From Tetragonia tetragonoides (Eukaryota; Streptophyta; Magnoliopsida; Caryophyllales; Aizoaceae), in contig CM076154.1 in the NCBI GenBank assembly GCA_038025085.1, positions 30,806,501 to 30,870,500 of the forward strand: DNA of 64,000 nt. The letters are read 5' to 3'. Position 1 is the first letter of the stretch. Every line of letters begins with the position of its first letter. Below the pieces are notes generated by a model, which had not been told where the DNA came from, searched no databases, and worked only from the letters and a program-made list of their open reading frames with translations. The translations under genes and the position numbers were made by a program. Below, in pieces: positions 20,582-31,758 of this stretch.

Positions 20582-22240
20582 TTCTCACCCGAGCGATGCA
20601 CCGGGGTTAGTCTTTCATTTAGATATTGCACCATTGCCTGTAGTAGGTATTTTATGTAAGACTTTGAAATGAATAATATGTCGAATTTCATTTGTTCGTA
20701 ATATAAATTGGCAGAGAACATAAAAGTTCACTCCAATAACCCCACAACGTGTTTATAGATGGTGACTTAAAAATGGACTACTCAAAGTGAGGTCATAACT
20801 AAGTAAATATTAAGATGTAAATCTATATCTTTTTGTTTGAACTTCCAATTCACTGCCAACATATTGGTACATTGACGGGGAACGAATGGAATAACAACAC
20901 ATGGTAAGGGTCATATCTGCGCGACATGGGAAAGGTGAATTATGTGGTGACTAAAAAGATAGGAGTGACCTCATAGGAATGCCATATGGCAAGGGTGATA
21001 CCTGATACCTGCAAATTTTATATACTCCCAACTCCATGGAGTTTCGTGGAGTTGGGAGCTAGGCGCGTGAGATTCACGCGGCATCACGATGGCGCGTGCG
21101 ACTCACGCTCCCCCACTCTTCTTGTGTTTTTTTTTTTTTTTGCACTTTCGCCTTCTGGGATTCACCAAGCCCCAAATTAAAGCCATTTGGACCTAGGATT
21201 TTCGTTTTTTGGGATTTTTGAGTATTTTTTGGGGTTTTCGAATTTTTCGGGGGTTTTTATTAATTTTCCGGTGGGGGCTGGGGAGGAGAGGTGGGGGCTG
21301 GGGGAGGCCACGGCTGAGGTCTACGGCTGGAGTCGATCTCCGCCGTGGCCAAGGCGGGGGTGGAGGGGCGGCTGTGGGGCGGGGGTGAAGCAGGAGAGAG
21401 AAAATGGGGTTAGGGTTAGGGTTTTAGGTTTGGGGTGAGGGGAGGAGAGAGAAGGGGAGGGGTGGGGTCGGCTGGGGAGGGGCACCGTCGTGGTATCTGG
21501 CCGGCGCAGACCACGACGGTGGCCGGGGCAGTGAGGGTGCAGCCGTGGTGGCGGCAGATGGGCAGCACCGTCAATCGGGGAAGGAGGACGAGAGAGAAAT
21601 TGAGCTGATAGAGAGAATGGGTGAAGGCTCCATGGTGCTTGGTGGAGGTGGGAGTATAATTTAGCTAATGGGGTGATACCACATGGTTAGACTGTATTAG
21701 GTGACTTACTAAATATAGAAGAGACCTTATAAGAGTGCCATATGGTGAGACTCATAAGATTGCACTGTGTTTTTGTATTTAGTATAGAAGATAGATATAT
21801 ATATAGATAATAATTTTTTAATTAAAAAAATAAAATAAGAATATTTAAATCACCTTTCATTTAATATAATTCAAATATAGTCAACGTACATGTCTTGTCC
21901 ATTTAGCTTCTACCAAATATTATATGACATATATAATTTCATTTTGAAGTATTTTTGGAATCCAATCCGATGGGGTAAAAATTATAATTTTTTGAGTTAC
22001 GTAATTAAAGTTATTTTTTTTTTTGTAAATATACTAATCAATATGTAATAAATTCAACTAATGATAAGGCATTAATGGCTGACACTTTTGATGATGCATT
22101 ATGCTATGTGACGAATCTTGTGCTTATGTGTTGTTTACGTGGCATTCTCACATGAACATGGTCCTCCTAGTTGGCGTCCTACGTGTCATCAGCATGTAAG
22201 TCTTGCGATGACCGCACTGTGTTTTAATAGTAAGGTAAGA
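20582..22240 (-). mobile_element. Non-autonomous Helitron carrying a GC-rich insert
   Basis: The minus-strand 5' end TCTTACCTTACTATTAAAA lies at 22240. The 3' hairpin CCCCGGTGCATCGCTCGGG lies at 20588-20610 and runs straight into the 5' TC of the next Helitron, with the CTAG apparently lost. The interior shares blocks with the other copies (GTTACGTAATTAAAGTTA, CAACTAATGATAAGGC). A 638-bp GC-rich segment (21021-21658) is inserted in it. Confidence 0.6.
21021..21658. mobile_element. GC-rich segment with short inverted ends inside a Helitron
   Basis: The ends are mirror images: TATACTCCCAACTCCATGGAG at the left, and the complement of the right end begins TATACTCCCACCTCCACC. The middle is G-rich, with GTGGGGGCTGGGG-like blocks and a GGGTTAGGGTTAGGG telomere-like patch, in sharp contrast to the AT-rich host. 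Open frames here are low-complexity, so I do not call a gene. It may be a TIR element or a captured gene fragment. Confidence 0.5.
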
Positions 22241-22267
22241 TATATTGTGCTTATGTGTTGTTTACGT

Positions 22268-22625
22268 ATTGTTTTGCAGTTAGCTGATAGCGGATAGCGG
22301 ATTCTATTAGCCGATTTGACTAGCGGATTCTATTAGCCGATTTGACTAGCGGATTCTATTAGCCGATTTGACCAGTGGATTGTATTAGCCGATTTGTATG
22401 AATGTGTTTGGTAAATTGGCGGATATATTGTGATTTACATTTGGATCTCTATCTCAAAATGCTGAAATTTTAGTGAATTCAAAATTAGAGGTTTCATTAC
22501 AATCTGGCATCCGCTAATGTGATCCTCTATCAATCAAACACTTGAATTAGAGGATTGATTGGTCCAAATCGCTAATTGGCCTCCAATCCGCTAACCGCTA
22601 TCAATCCGTTCTCAACCAAACAAGA
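22268..22625. mobile_element. MITE with a 27-bp tandem repeat
   Basis: The left part (TTGTTTTGCAGTTAGCTGAT, then AGCGG) and the complement of the right part (CTTGTTTGGTTGAGAACGGA, then TTGATAGCGG) form diverged inverted ends. At about 22290-22400 the unit TAGCGGATTCTATTAGCCGA repeats four times at roughly 27-bp spacing. Noncoding; superfamily not certain (hAT-like MITE suspected). Confidence 0.55.
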
Positions 22626-22639
22626 CCGTAACATCTAAT

Positions 22640-23159
22640 GTTCTCATTCTCTTGAGTTTGATGGAATACCTCACAAAATTCTTGTAGAGGCCTGGAAAGG
22701 AGGTCAATATTACCTTTGCTTGATGGTATCCAAAAACTCACTATTACCCAATATGGTAAGTAGGAAGAAACATGAGTAAACTTTTTTTTCATTCCGGGTC
22801 TTATTTCTCATTGCGAGTTATTTAATTTATCCAATTTTTTCCCTTCCTAATTTCCATTTTTCACTTGCTTAGTGTTAATTAATCCACTTTTTAATTAATG
22901 AGCAAATATTGGGTTAGACGAACTCATAAAAAATGGGGTCACTATTTAGAAATGTAGGGTCACGTACTTATTTTGAGTTGTGATCCTTGTTTCACTAAAA
23001 AGTGACTCTTGTCTTACCAAAAGTTTTGATAAAACCGTCTTAAACAAATATTTGTGTTAATTAATTGACTATTACATGGGTTATTTAGATGGATAACGAT
23101 TTTATCACGTCAACAATCACTCATTTTAAGATCGATGTTACTTCTATTTAAGACATTTG
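22640..23159. other. Intergenic, with a GGGTCACT-type repeat
   Basis: No gene. 22925-23045 contains a dispersed repeat (GGGTCACTATTTAGAA, then AAAAGTGACTCTTG) that recurs near 40830, 47530, 55385 and 56310. Confidence 0.45.
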
Positions 23160-23173
23160 CTTTGGAAGGACTG

Positions 23174-23390
23174 TTTTTTTTTTTAAACGCAGAACCCTCA
23201 GCCACTACACGTTGAGTGTGCACTGGATAAACCTCGAGTGTATGCAATAGCATGCAAATCACACACACCAGGCAAGCCAACAAGATAAATCTTGTAGACA
23301 AGCTCAGCAAAGAGGCCTAGTGGGATTTGAACCATGACCTTTGTCACAAAATTTAACCCCACGACCAATTCCACTACCCCTTTCAGAGCA
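23174..23390 (-). mobile_element. tRNA-derived SINE
   Basis: On the minus strand it begins with a tRNA-like head: TAGTGGAATTGG fits an A box and GGTTCAAATCC a B box. The tail is a run of A (T-run 23174-23183). The flanking duplication is CTTTGGAAGGACTG (23160-23173) and CTTTGGAGGACTG (23391-23403), with one base of difference. About 217 bp, full length. Confidence 0.82.
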
Positions 23391-23403
23391 CTTTGGAGGA
23401 CTG

Positions 23404-24102
23404 ATTAGCCTTAACAAACTTACTTCCTATTGAAATCTTCATCCATTCTTATTTTCTTCTGCTCTTGGGGAAGGAAAAGGGAGGGGTAGGGGAGCACAAC
23501 TAAAAGGAAACATAGCCAATGAAGTCTTGATCTAAGCAAGTATGAATAAGGTATTTTGGGTGTGTCATTTTCAGTTGAATTCATCTGAATGAACTCAATT
23601 GAACTGAACTTATCTAATCTTTACAGATTTGATAGTAAATATGTGAAAGGAAAAATATATTCTTGAACTAAATTGAACTGGAATAGACAGTATAATGTGT
23701 GAAAACAACATACCCTAAGTACATTTCCATTATAAAAATGTAGGTATCTGCATCCATTTTGTGGACTCGTTGAACATCGGGTTAACCCACAATGTGGAAA
23801 AATGCTCCTAGCAATCGGCCTCCTCGTTCACAAGAACCAGGTCCACAATATTGGGTGCGCTCTTTTTTTTTTTTACTGAACTGAAATTAATAGTAATATG
23901 TGAGAGAAAAATTAGATTACATCAACATCACATTACAGAACTTAATTGAACTAAACTGAACTGAACTCCATTGAACTGAACTAAATTGAACTGAACTTCA
24001 GTAGACTGACTTTATTATTGAGTAAGTGGAAAAGAACACACCCTTATATGATTGATACAAATGATGAACCAATCACGGGCTCACAACAACTATATTTTGG
24101 CA
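23404..24102. other. MITE debris with (CTGAA)n-type repeats
   Basis: Scattered GAACTGAACTGAA stretches and partial ends such as GGGTGTGTCATTTTCAG belong to the same MITE superfamily as the next two entries. No gene seen. Confidence 0.45.
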
Positions 24103-24294
24103 GAGTGCGTTCTTTAGAGCTGAACTGAACTGAACTGAACTGAATTTAACACCAGTGAACTGAAATGAACACAACTGATCTGAAATGAAAACCAGAAATG
24201 AATTGAACCCTACTTTTCATGTGAGACAAAATGTATGTTTCTGAACTGAAAATCACTGTGAATTGACCAGATAAGGTCTAAAGAAAGCACCCTC
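24103..24294. mobile_element. Short MITE with CTGAA-rich interior
   Basis: Ends GAGTGCGTTCTTTAGAGC and, inverted, GAGGGTGCTTTCTTTAGACC. The interior is made of AACTG repeats. Noncoding, 192 bp. Confidence 0.55.
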
Positions 24295-24590
24295 AATGAA
24301 CTATTATGGGTAGATACTTCTTAACGGAAAACATTTTCTCCAAGGTTCAATTTCTTCTTAACCACTTTATATTACGAGTGTGTTCTTTTCACATATCCGC
24401 CCAATGCTTGAGATCGGTTTAGTTCAATTCAATTCTGTTATTAATTCCGTTTTTCAATTCAGTGACGTCCTTTTCTTTTTTCCCAAAAATTCAATTCAAC
24501 TCATCGATAACATACTTTTTTTCTCACATATTTAGTTTATTTCAATTGAGTAATAACACTATTTTAATTCAACTCAGTTTAACTCACTTT

Positions 24591-24877
24591 GGGTGCATTT
24601 TTTTAGAGCTAAACTTATCTGGACTGAATTGAATTGAATTCTACATTACTGAACTGGACACTACTGAACTGAACGGACACCTTGAGGCTTGAACTGACAC
24701 CACTGAAGTGAATTGAACCAATTTGATATGAGAGACAAAAAGTATGTGCTCGAACTCAACATGTACACCATTGAACTGAACTGAACTGAACTTCGATCAA
24801 CTAAATTGGAAATCACTAAGTTGACACCTGAACTGAATTAAAATGAAATGATCGTATAAGCTCTAAAAAACGCATCC
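24591..24877. mobile_element. Short MITE, same superfamily
   Basis: Ends GGGTGCATTTTTTTAGAGCT and, inverted, GGATGCGTTTTTTAGAGCT: 19-20 bp with few mismatches. The interior is rich in CTGAACTGAA. Noncoding, 287 bp. Confidence 0.6.
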
Positions 24878-24895
24878 TTTATCTCGATAAGTTAA

Positions 24896-24965
24896 CATAC
24901 AGCATACAGCATACAGCATACAGCATACAGCATACAGCATACAGCATACAGCATACAGCATACAG
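24896..24965. repeat. (CATACAG)10 heptanucleotide repeat
   Basis: Ten perfect 7-bp units, 336 bp upstream of the GPI-protein start codon. Likely length-variable. Confidence 0.95.
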
Positions 24966-25260
24966 TTACTTGTGGTTCATCAGAACATAAACTTGGAGCG
25001 TGTGACATAAAGTCATAAATCGAGGTTTGTTGCCTTGCCTTTCTTTTCCTTCCCTTCCCTACTTCAGTTCAACGTCTTTTCTCTTTGTCCCCAACTCCCC
25101 ACACCTTCTTCTCTCTAACCTCCACTCACTCCAATAAACATCCACTCTCAACCCCTCAAAAAAAAAAAAAAAACACACACACATTCAAAGAACATTCACA
25201 CCCTTTTTCTTTTCACCTCTTTCACTCACTTTTCCCCTCATTTCCCACTGAATATCTCCG

Positions 25261-25262
<2 letters not shown>

Positions 25263-25293
<31 letters not shown>
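25263..25293. repeat. (TC)n in the 5' UTR
   Basis: A perfect CT run just before the ATG of the GPI-protein gene. CT-rich leaders are common in plant promoters and may stand in for a TATA box, which I do not see here. Confidence 0.85.
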
Positions 25294-25297
<4 letters not shown>

Positions 25298-25300
25298 TTC

Positions 25301-28300
25301 ATGGCTCACACATTACCACCCATAACAATCCTCCTCATTTTATCACTCTCTTTCCTCTCACAAACCCAAGCGGGTCTACTAACCGAACCCATCACAAACC
25401 CAACCCAGCCCATCAAGCCCGGTGACTACTCCACCACCCCAAACACAGTCCCAGCTTTCCCAGTCCAATCCTCTGACTCATCTCTCCCATGTCACTTAGA
25501 CCTCTCAGATGAACTCTTCGGTGGTGTAACCCAAGCTTGTTCTCACACCCTAGACCGGTCCAGATGTTGCCCGGTTCTAGCCGCTTGGCTTTACGCGGCC
25601 CATGCCCGGTCCGCTCTCCAATTACCCACCACCAAAGCCCAACCACCAATCTCACCCGATTCTGATGGCTCGGAAACTCAGCCCATGATGCCTGACTCGA
25701 ACTCACAAAACTGTGTCAACTCACTCCACAACTCGCTTCAAAAACGTAACATTATCCTCCCTCAGCCTAACTCCACATGCGACACCGTTTTGTGCTTTTG
25801 TAATATCAGGTTACATCAGATTTCGTCACTTAGTTGTCCGCTAGCGTTTAATTTAACGGCGAATTATACTAAAAATAGTACTAATACGACGGCGTCTAAT
25901 TTGACGATGGATGGTAATAGTAATTATCGTAATGCTACACCAACAGCTGCTGTGAAGAATTTGGAGAAGAATTGTAGGAATTCTTCTTATGCTGGGTGTA
26001 CTAAATGTCTTGGTGCTCTGCAAAAGGTATATATTTATTTTCCAATCATTTGTTCATTTATTGCTTTCTTATGAATCTAATTATTATTATTTTTGGGTAT
26101 TTGGATTTGTTTTCCCTTTTGCCCCCCTTTTTGCACTAATAAATGCTCTTTGATAGAAACATTTGTGGGTTATTTGAAGTAAAATTAAGAAAACATTTGT
26201 GGGTTTGAAGTAAAAATTTAGAAACATTTGTGGGTTTGAAGTGAAATTAAGAAACATTTGTGGGTTTGAAGTAAAATTTAGAAACATTTGTGGGTTTGAA
26301 GTAAAATTTAAGATCCTCTCAAAAAAACAAAAAAAAGTAAATTAAGAAACTGGGTTTGAAGTAAAAATTTTAGAAACATTTGTGGGTTTGAAGTAAAATT
26401 TGGGTAATGTGAGGAAATTTACCATATGGGTGGTTTTTATGATTTCACAAAATCTAACTTATTTTTCTTGTTTTTTTATTTTTTTTTCTTCTGATTTTAG
26501 CTTATTTGTGTTCTAGATTAGCAAAAAAAAAAGCTTATTTGAGTTCTTGTCTTTTGATTCCAGGAATTTGGTTAATATGGTTAGTCTATGTCTTGGTGTC
26601 TTACTTTATTTGCTAATTTTGACTAGTTTTACTTTCCTGTTTAAAAGTTACAAAAAGATGTATTAGGACATATTGCCTAGATTGCGATCCCTTTTTCAAT
26701 GAAAATATGTCAAAAAGTGTTAAGTAATTCTAGAGTTTATTATAATAAACATATCATAAAGGTGATGATAGAAAAATTTTAAAAAATGGATAAAATAATA
26801 GAAGAAACATTTCAAATCTATAGAAGAAAGGCTACTAGATTTTGGAACCATAATTACACGAAGGGTTTTGACGTACGTCACTGTTAAGATGGAACTTTTA
26901 TCAGGTAAAATTATTGAAAGATGTTGGGATTGTTTAACCATGGAACTTTTATAATTAGTGGAAATGTACGTTAAACAGAAGGGACAAATGAGAAAAAGAT
27001 AAGGGGAAATAATGATGATTCTTTTCGTGTTGGATTAGGTACTACTGACAATTGCTTGATTGGCCTTTTTGTTTTCTTTTCAATTTGTATGTGTGTGTCT
27101 CGAAGAAAAAATAGCACATAGCAAGCACATGGTTGGGATACGCGAAATAATATAAAGATATGAAAGTGAAAGCAACCATTTCGCAGCAAAACAAAGAAAT
27201 TAGAACCCATTCTCGCGTCACTTTGTGAAAATGGGAATAGTTTCACAACGGCATTGTAATGAACAATGGTATTGTTTCACATTATTACCTTGTTTTGATC
27301 AACCAAATTTGTCTTAGTTGATATACTCCCTCCGTTCCGAAAAAATGTTAATATTTACTTTTTGAAGGTTAAATTTACAAATTTTGATCACTGATTTTGA
27401 AAAAAATATAAGAATTTACAATGTAAAAATACAATCGTTGGATTCGTTTTAATTAGTACTTTATGAAAATTTATTTTTTTTATAGTTTATGTATTCATAT
27501 AAATACAAATATTTATGGTCGAAGTAGTGCATTAGAGATCATGTAAAAGGAAGTAGTACACAACAAAGAAAGAAGATTAAAAAAGAGTAGGAATGTAGGA
27601 TTTTTTTGATTAGGGGAAGAGGCCGGGGCAAGGACATTGTATTTGTATTTAGAATTTTAGTGCTAAGCTTAAACACTTATTTGATTAGAGAAGTTGATTA
27701 GTTTTAGTTTGCTTATGTGAGAGCAAGAACTTTAATTGGAATTGCATAAAAATTCATATAAGATGGTCTCATCAGGATACGACGGTTACATTTTGATCAA
27801 ACAAATTACTTTTGGAATAAAGTTATCAAAAAATTGTTACGTTTTCAACAAAAAAAGCGTTATTTTTAAATGTTTTACTCTTACCATAAAATAGTCTTAC
27901 ACGATTAACTTTTGTTGTAATTGTATTCTTTTTTGTTGGTCATTGACCAAAATAAATGGTATGATAACACACAAACTTGGTAATGTAAAAAGACTAAAAA
28001 GTTATTGTAATTGTGTTCTTTTTTGTTGGTCATGGTTGATATATGATATGATAACACACAAACTTGGTAATGTAAAAAGATAACACCACCTTGTGCTTTT
28101 TCCTTTCTAAAACCAACCAAAAAAGATGGAAGAAAAAGTACTCTATAACAAAATGAACATCACTTTAAAACCAAATTCGGCCCCATGTAAATTAAACCTA
28201 ACATATTTCTACTTTTTGTACAATTTACCACCATAAATTCAGGCGAAAAAATTTCACAAAATGACAACTTTACCCATGTGTAAATGTTCATGATTACAGC

Positions 28301-28641
28301 TAAAAGGCGAGGACAAAAACGGAACAAAGCTAGATGGAAGAGCTTCAAAGATGTTTAAAAGAGATTGCCAGCTCATGGGGCTGACGTGGCTACTAGCACG
28401 TAACAAAACGGCATATATTCCTACCGTTTCAGCTGTATTGAGAGCCATGATGTACAGTGCTCACCCTCACCAATCCAAGTGTAGTCCTGATCAAGAAAAC
28501 ATGCCCCTGGCTGTTGATTCTCTTCAGTTTGATAAATCCACCTCTTCTGCTGATCAATCTCAGCCGTCCATTTTCTTCTCACTTTTCTCTCTCCTCTGTC
28601 TTTCTTCATCTTTGTTATCTTGTTTATCATTAGGTAATTAA
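25301..28641 (+). CDS. GPI-anchored SPARK-domain protein, At4g28100-like
   Basis: Two exons, 25301-26026 and 28300-28641, joined in phase 0 by a 2273-bp GT..AG intron; 355 residues. I start at 25301, not the upstream in-frame ATG at 25085, because MAHTLPPITILLILSLSFLSQTQAG is a typical signal peptide and the upstream stretch is translated CT and A repeats. The mature part has a Pro/Ser-rich lead (PAFPVQSS), then the cysteine-rich SPARK-type domain: CHLDLSDELFGG, LDRSRCCPVLAAWL, NCVNSL, TCDTVLCFCNIRLHQ, NSSYAGCTKCLGALQK, and in exon 2 DCQLMGLTWLLARNKTAYIP and CSPDQENMPLAV. Many N-glycosylation sites (NSTC, NLTAN, NSTN). The Ser-rich hydrophobic tail (SIFFSLFSLLCL) fits a GPI-anchor signal. It should sit on the outer plasma membrane or in the wall; its function is unknown even in model plants. 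The frame is intact. Confidence 0.9.
26150..26405. repeat. About 30-bp minisatellite in the GPI-gene intron
   Basis: The unit GAAACATTTGTGGGTTTGAA plus GTAAAATTTA repeats about seven times with small changes. It accounts for the repetitive minus ORF at 26287-26087, which is not a gene. Confidence 0.85.
27325..27550. mobile_element. Stowaway-like MITE remnant in the GPI-gene intron
   Basis: Starts CTCCCTCCGTTCCGAAAAAA after TA, the Stowaway consensus. The body matches the full copy at 36632-36886 (TTACTTTTTGAAGGT, TAATTAGTACTTT, ACAAATATTTATGGTC), but the right terminal repeat is lost. Confidence 0.75.
27912..28080. repeat. About 90-bp tandem duplication in the GPI-gene intron
   Basis: Two copies with the shared blocks GTTGTAATTGT(A/G)TTCTTTT and ATGATAACACACAAACTTGG lie at 27912-27991 and 28001-28080. 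Confidence 0.75.
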
Positions 28642-29055
28642 GTTTTTTTTTTTTTTTTCCTTTTTTTTATTTTTTATTTTTTATTTTGGGGTTCTGACCA
28701 GGGGTCGCATGGTTTTGTACTGCTTTTGTTTGTCACCTTTTGGGGCTGGGTGGCTGGGTCTGATGACTTTGTTTGTGTGTCCTGTCGGGGTCATTGGTCA
28801 CGTGAAGAAGCTTTAGCTACTTGACAGAGTGGGGGCATTTTTGTCATTTTGGTACAACTGTAAATTTTTGCTTAATTAGGATGGAAATTAAATCTGAAAA
28901 GGGTTGTAGTTGGATTATGAGTAATTATGATATCAGGAATTTTGATTGGTATATTTTGACATTTATGTGCAGTACGAGGAGTGGACTCATATCATTCATA
29001 TTTCTATTTTATGTTCCTAAATTTTACACTAATCTCTTGCATGTTTATACTAGAT
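28642..29055. other. 3' flank of the GPI-protein gene
   Basis: T-rich 3' UTR and intergenic DNA. The small ORF at 28821-29099 has no recognisable product. Confidence 0.4.
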
Positions 29056-29058
29056 ATA

Positions 29059-30042
29059 GGGTTCGTTCTTTTCCACTTATTTTCATTGATTCTCACTAAT
29101 TAAGTAAGATTATGTTACTGATTTTCACTGATTGAGTAAAGTCCAACCACTAATTTCTACTGATTCAGTAAGAACATTGTTATCCTTGAACAAAACATTG
29201 GTCATGGAGGAGAGAGAAAGAGGATGACCAACAAATTTGGGGTTTATCCATGACCCAAACATGGATCATGAGGAGAGAGAAAGATGACCAAAATGATTTT
29301 GCACCCAAAAACGACAGAAAAGGATTCTCGATCATAGTGGGTCCCCCACGTGAACTTAATTTTTTTTGCTGAAAATAAAATGCCCCCTAAACGTTCCCTA
29401 AACGATGCGTTTTGCAGTGTTTTTCAGCAAAAAAAAAAAGTCAGTCAGACGCTGACACGCGCATCAGGCGCCCAGTCCTGGCGCGCCCTGACTGGCTCAA
29501 TTTTTTTACCGTTGCATCTTTGCAACGACTATAAAAAAAAATTAAAAAAATAAAATAAAAATACCAACGGCTATATTTTTTTCGAGATCTATAAAATGAG
29601 ACCCATTTTAGTATAGTTTTGCACAATAAATATAAAGTTGGGAGGAGAGAGAAAATGTGGTGGGGTAGGTTCAAAAGTAGGAAAGAGAGGGTGATGACCA
29701 AAACATTTTGGTTCATGGATAAACTTGTTTTTTTTGTGATGTTCATAGTGTTGGTCATGGTGAGGTGGAGGAGGGAGAAAGTAGGAGAGAGAATGATGAT
29801 TGACCAAATTCCTAGTCATGGATAAGAATGCTCTGCCACTGATTCTCACTGATTCAATAAGGTCCTACTACTGATTCTGTGAGTAGGAATGCGGGACCTG
29901 CCACTGATTTCTACTGATTGAGTTGCCACTGATTCTCACTGATTTAATAAGGTCTAGCCACTGATTCTTACTGATTGAGTAAGATCTTGCCACTTATTTT
30001 CACTGATTAAGTAAAGTCCAATAAGTGGAAAAGAACACACCC
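29059..30042. mobile_element. 1-kb fold-back element, MITE-like ends
   Basis: Ends GGGTTCGTTCTTTTCCACTT and, inverted, GGGTGTGTTCTTTTCCACTT, each flanked by ATA (29056-29058, 30043-30045). Subterminal CTGATTCTCACTGATT and TTACTGATTGAGTAAG units repeat in both arms. Inside lie two partly inverted blocks with TTGGTCATG and GAGGAGAGAGAAAG around a unique core (29340-29640) that includes GGCGCGCCCTGACTGGCTC. Noncoding. Confidence 0.6.
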
Positions 30043-30303
30043 ATAGTGTATTTATTTTCAATGTATTGATCAACTCCAATAAAGAAATCTTAAAAGTAAA
30101 TAACTGAATTAAATAACGGAATTTAACTGAACTCAACTGAACTAATTTAATTATTGAATAAATGGACATGAACACACTCGTATAGCCTCGTCAATGGTAA
30201 CAAATAGTTGTGCCATATGCATTGATGCTTTATAATCGCTTACTGGTTTCAAGGTGTTGTCAAATTGATGCATTGCCAATAAATATACATTCACAATGCT
30301 TGA

Positions 30304-30427
30304 GACTTGGGGTTTAGTGCATTGACACTACTCCCGCCTTCTACCCTCGAGACGGGAGTTCGATTCTTATCTCTAACAGTTTGGGATCCTCTTTACCATC
30401 CCTCCAAGCTACTAGGACCATCTTACC

Positions 30428-30429
<2 letters not shown>
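30304..30429 (+). mobile_element. Possible tRNA-derived SINE
   Basis: TTAGTGCATTGAC and GGGAGTTCGATTCTTAT sit at about the spacing of pol III A and B boxes, and the segment ends in a long (TA)n run. No target duplication was found. Confidence 0.35.

Positions 30430-30494
<65 letters not shown>
30430..30494. repeat. (TA)n microsatellite
   Basis: A perfect AT/TA run of about 65 bases. Confidence 0.95.
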
Positions 30495-30497
<3 letters not shown>

Positions 30498-31681
30498 CAA
30501 AGCTTGAAAATGCTCAACCTTTTTGGTGGCATTTTATAATCGTAATTGTTAAGCTACAAGTGAAAGAATCAAAAAACACAAACAAATGAGAACCTTTTTA
30601 ATTGATACCCTTTGGAAACACCAAAACAAAATCAAAAACAAAATGTGAATGGCTCGTCCCAAGGGATGAGTATATTAGAGTATTTTGGTCGAGTACAAGC
30701 GCCAAAAACTAAACAAATTACAGCAAGAGAACAACTGAATGAAATAAGCTAGAGTTACTCCAACCAAACAAGTCTTATTGGTGTAATCGAGTTAAATAAT
30801 TAATTAAACTTGTAATTTTATTATGTTGGATTTGGATCGCATCACATGTTTTCTCTTGGGATGTGCTAATGTTCATATTTTCATACACTTGAAAAGTTTG
30901 ATATCTCCGTGTTTTGAGGCAACCAAGGAGAGAGCGAATCAAGCTCGAATGTTTGTCGTGGCCTATATATCTTTACGGTTCAACGTTTTTCTTTTGTCTT
31001 GAATATTCAATTAAAACTAGTGTGTAACTTTTAGTGGAGTAATTCTTATTAAAATTAATTGCTACGTTATTGAATTTAACTGGATAGTAATATGTGATAG
31101 AAATAGTAGATAGTTAAAATAAAATAAATTGAATAGAAGTATAGAACGGAAATTGATTATTTATACTCGTACTTATTTCAATAAAGTAAGAATATACATT
31201 GTATGTCATTCTTTAACACCATAAGTGTATTATAAAACTTCGTATATTTATTTAGTTCATTACTAAGTTTGTTAGCTATGACGAATGTATGAATGGATGG
31301 GATTAAATGGTGATGGGAATTGTTGAAAACAGTGGAGAAATGTTCTATGAATAGCAACTAATGGCCTAGTACCACAGATTGATGTTTAAGGTGGTTTGAA
31401 CATTTTTTTTTCACCTCGTTGGTTTGTCTTTTTAGTTCTCTATTCCAACAGTTAATGAATTCAACCGGCTATTTTCAATCATCTTTGATTTCTAGATTAG
31501 TACGGGTCCCTGTCTCATGCATTGGATTGCACGTTTTTTTTCTATGCTCTAAACGTCGGCTCTATATTCAATTTCATAAACATTCAACGTCTTTAAAGCG
31601 ATCCGTGCTCAGGCGGCACTGCCCATGTTAAAAATAAATAGTTACTTCCAATAGACTCTTATATTAACAAAGTACAATAAC
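30495..31681. other. Intergenic, nothing recognised
   Basis: AT-rich. A small ORF (31419-31631) has no recognisable product. No terminal repeats were found. Confidence 0.4.
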
Positions 31682-31758
31682 AATTACTACCTCCGTTTTT
31701 AATTCGGTCGGTTTTAGAGAGAGAAACTCTCGGGTGAAAATCTTTCGCCTTTGCCGAC

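Noticed and set aside
21410..21426. GGGTTAGGGTTAGGG telomere-like patch
   Set aside because: Only two to three units; too short for an interstitial telomere and common in plant gene leaders.
25085..25300. Upstream in-frame ATG that would add 72 residues to the GPI protein
   Set aside because: The extension is translated UTR low-complexity sequence, and the signal peptide starts at 25301.
30307..30532. Tyr-Ile repeat ORFs on both strands
   Set aside because: Translations of the (TA)n microsatellite.
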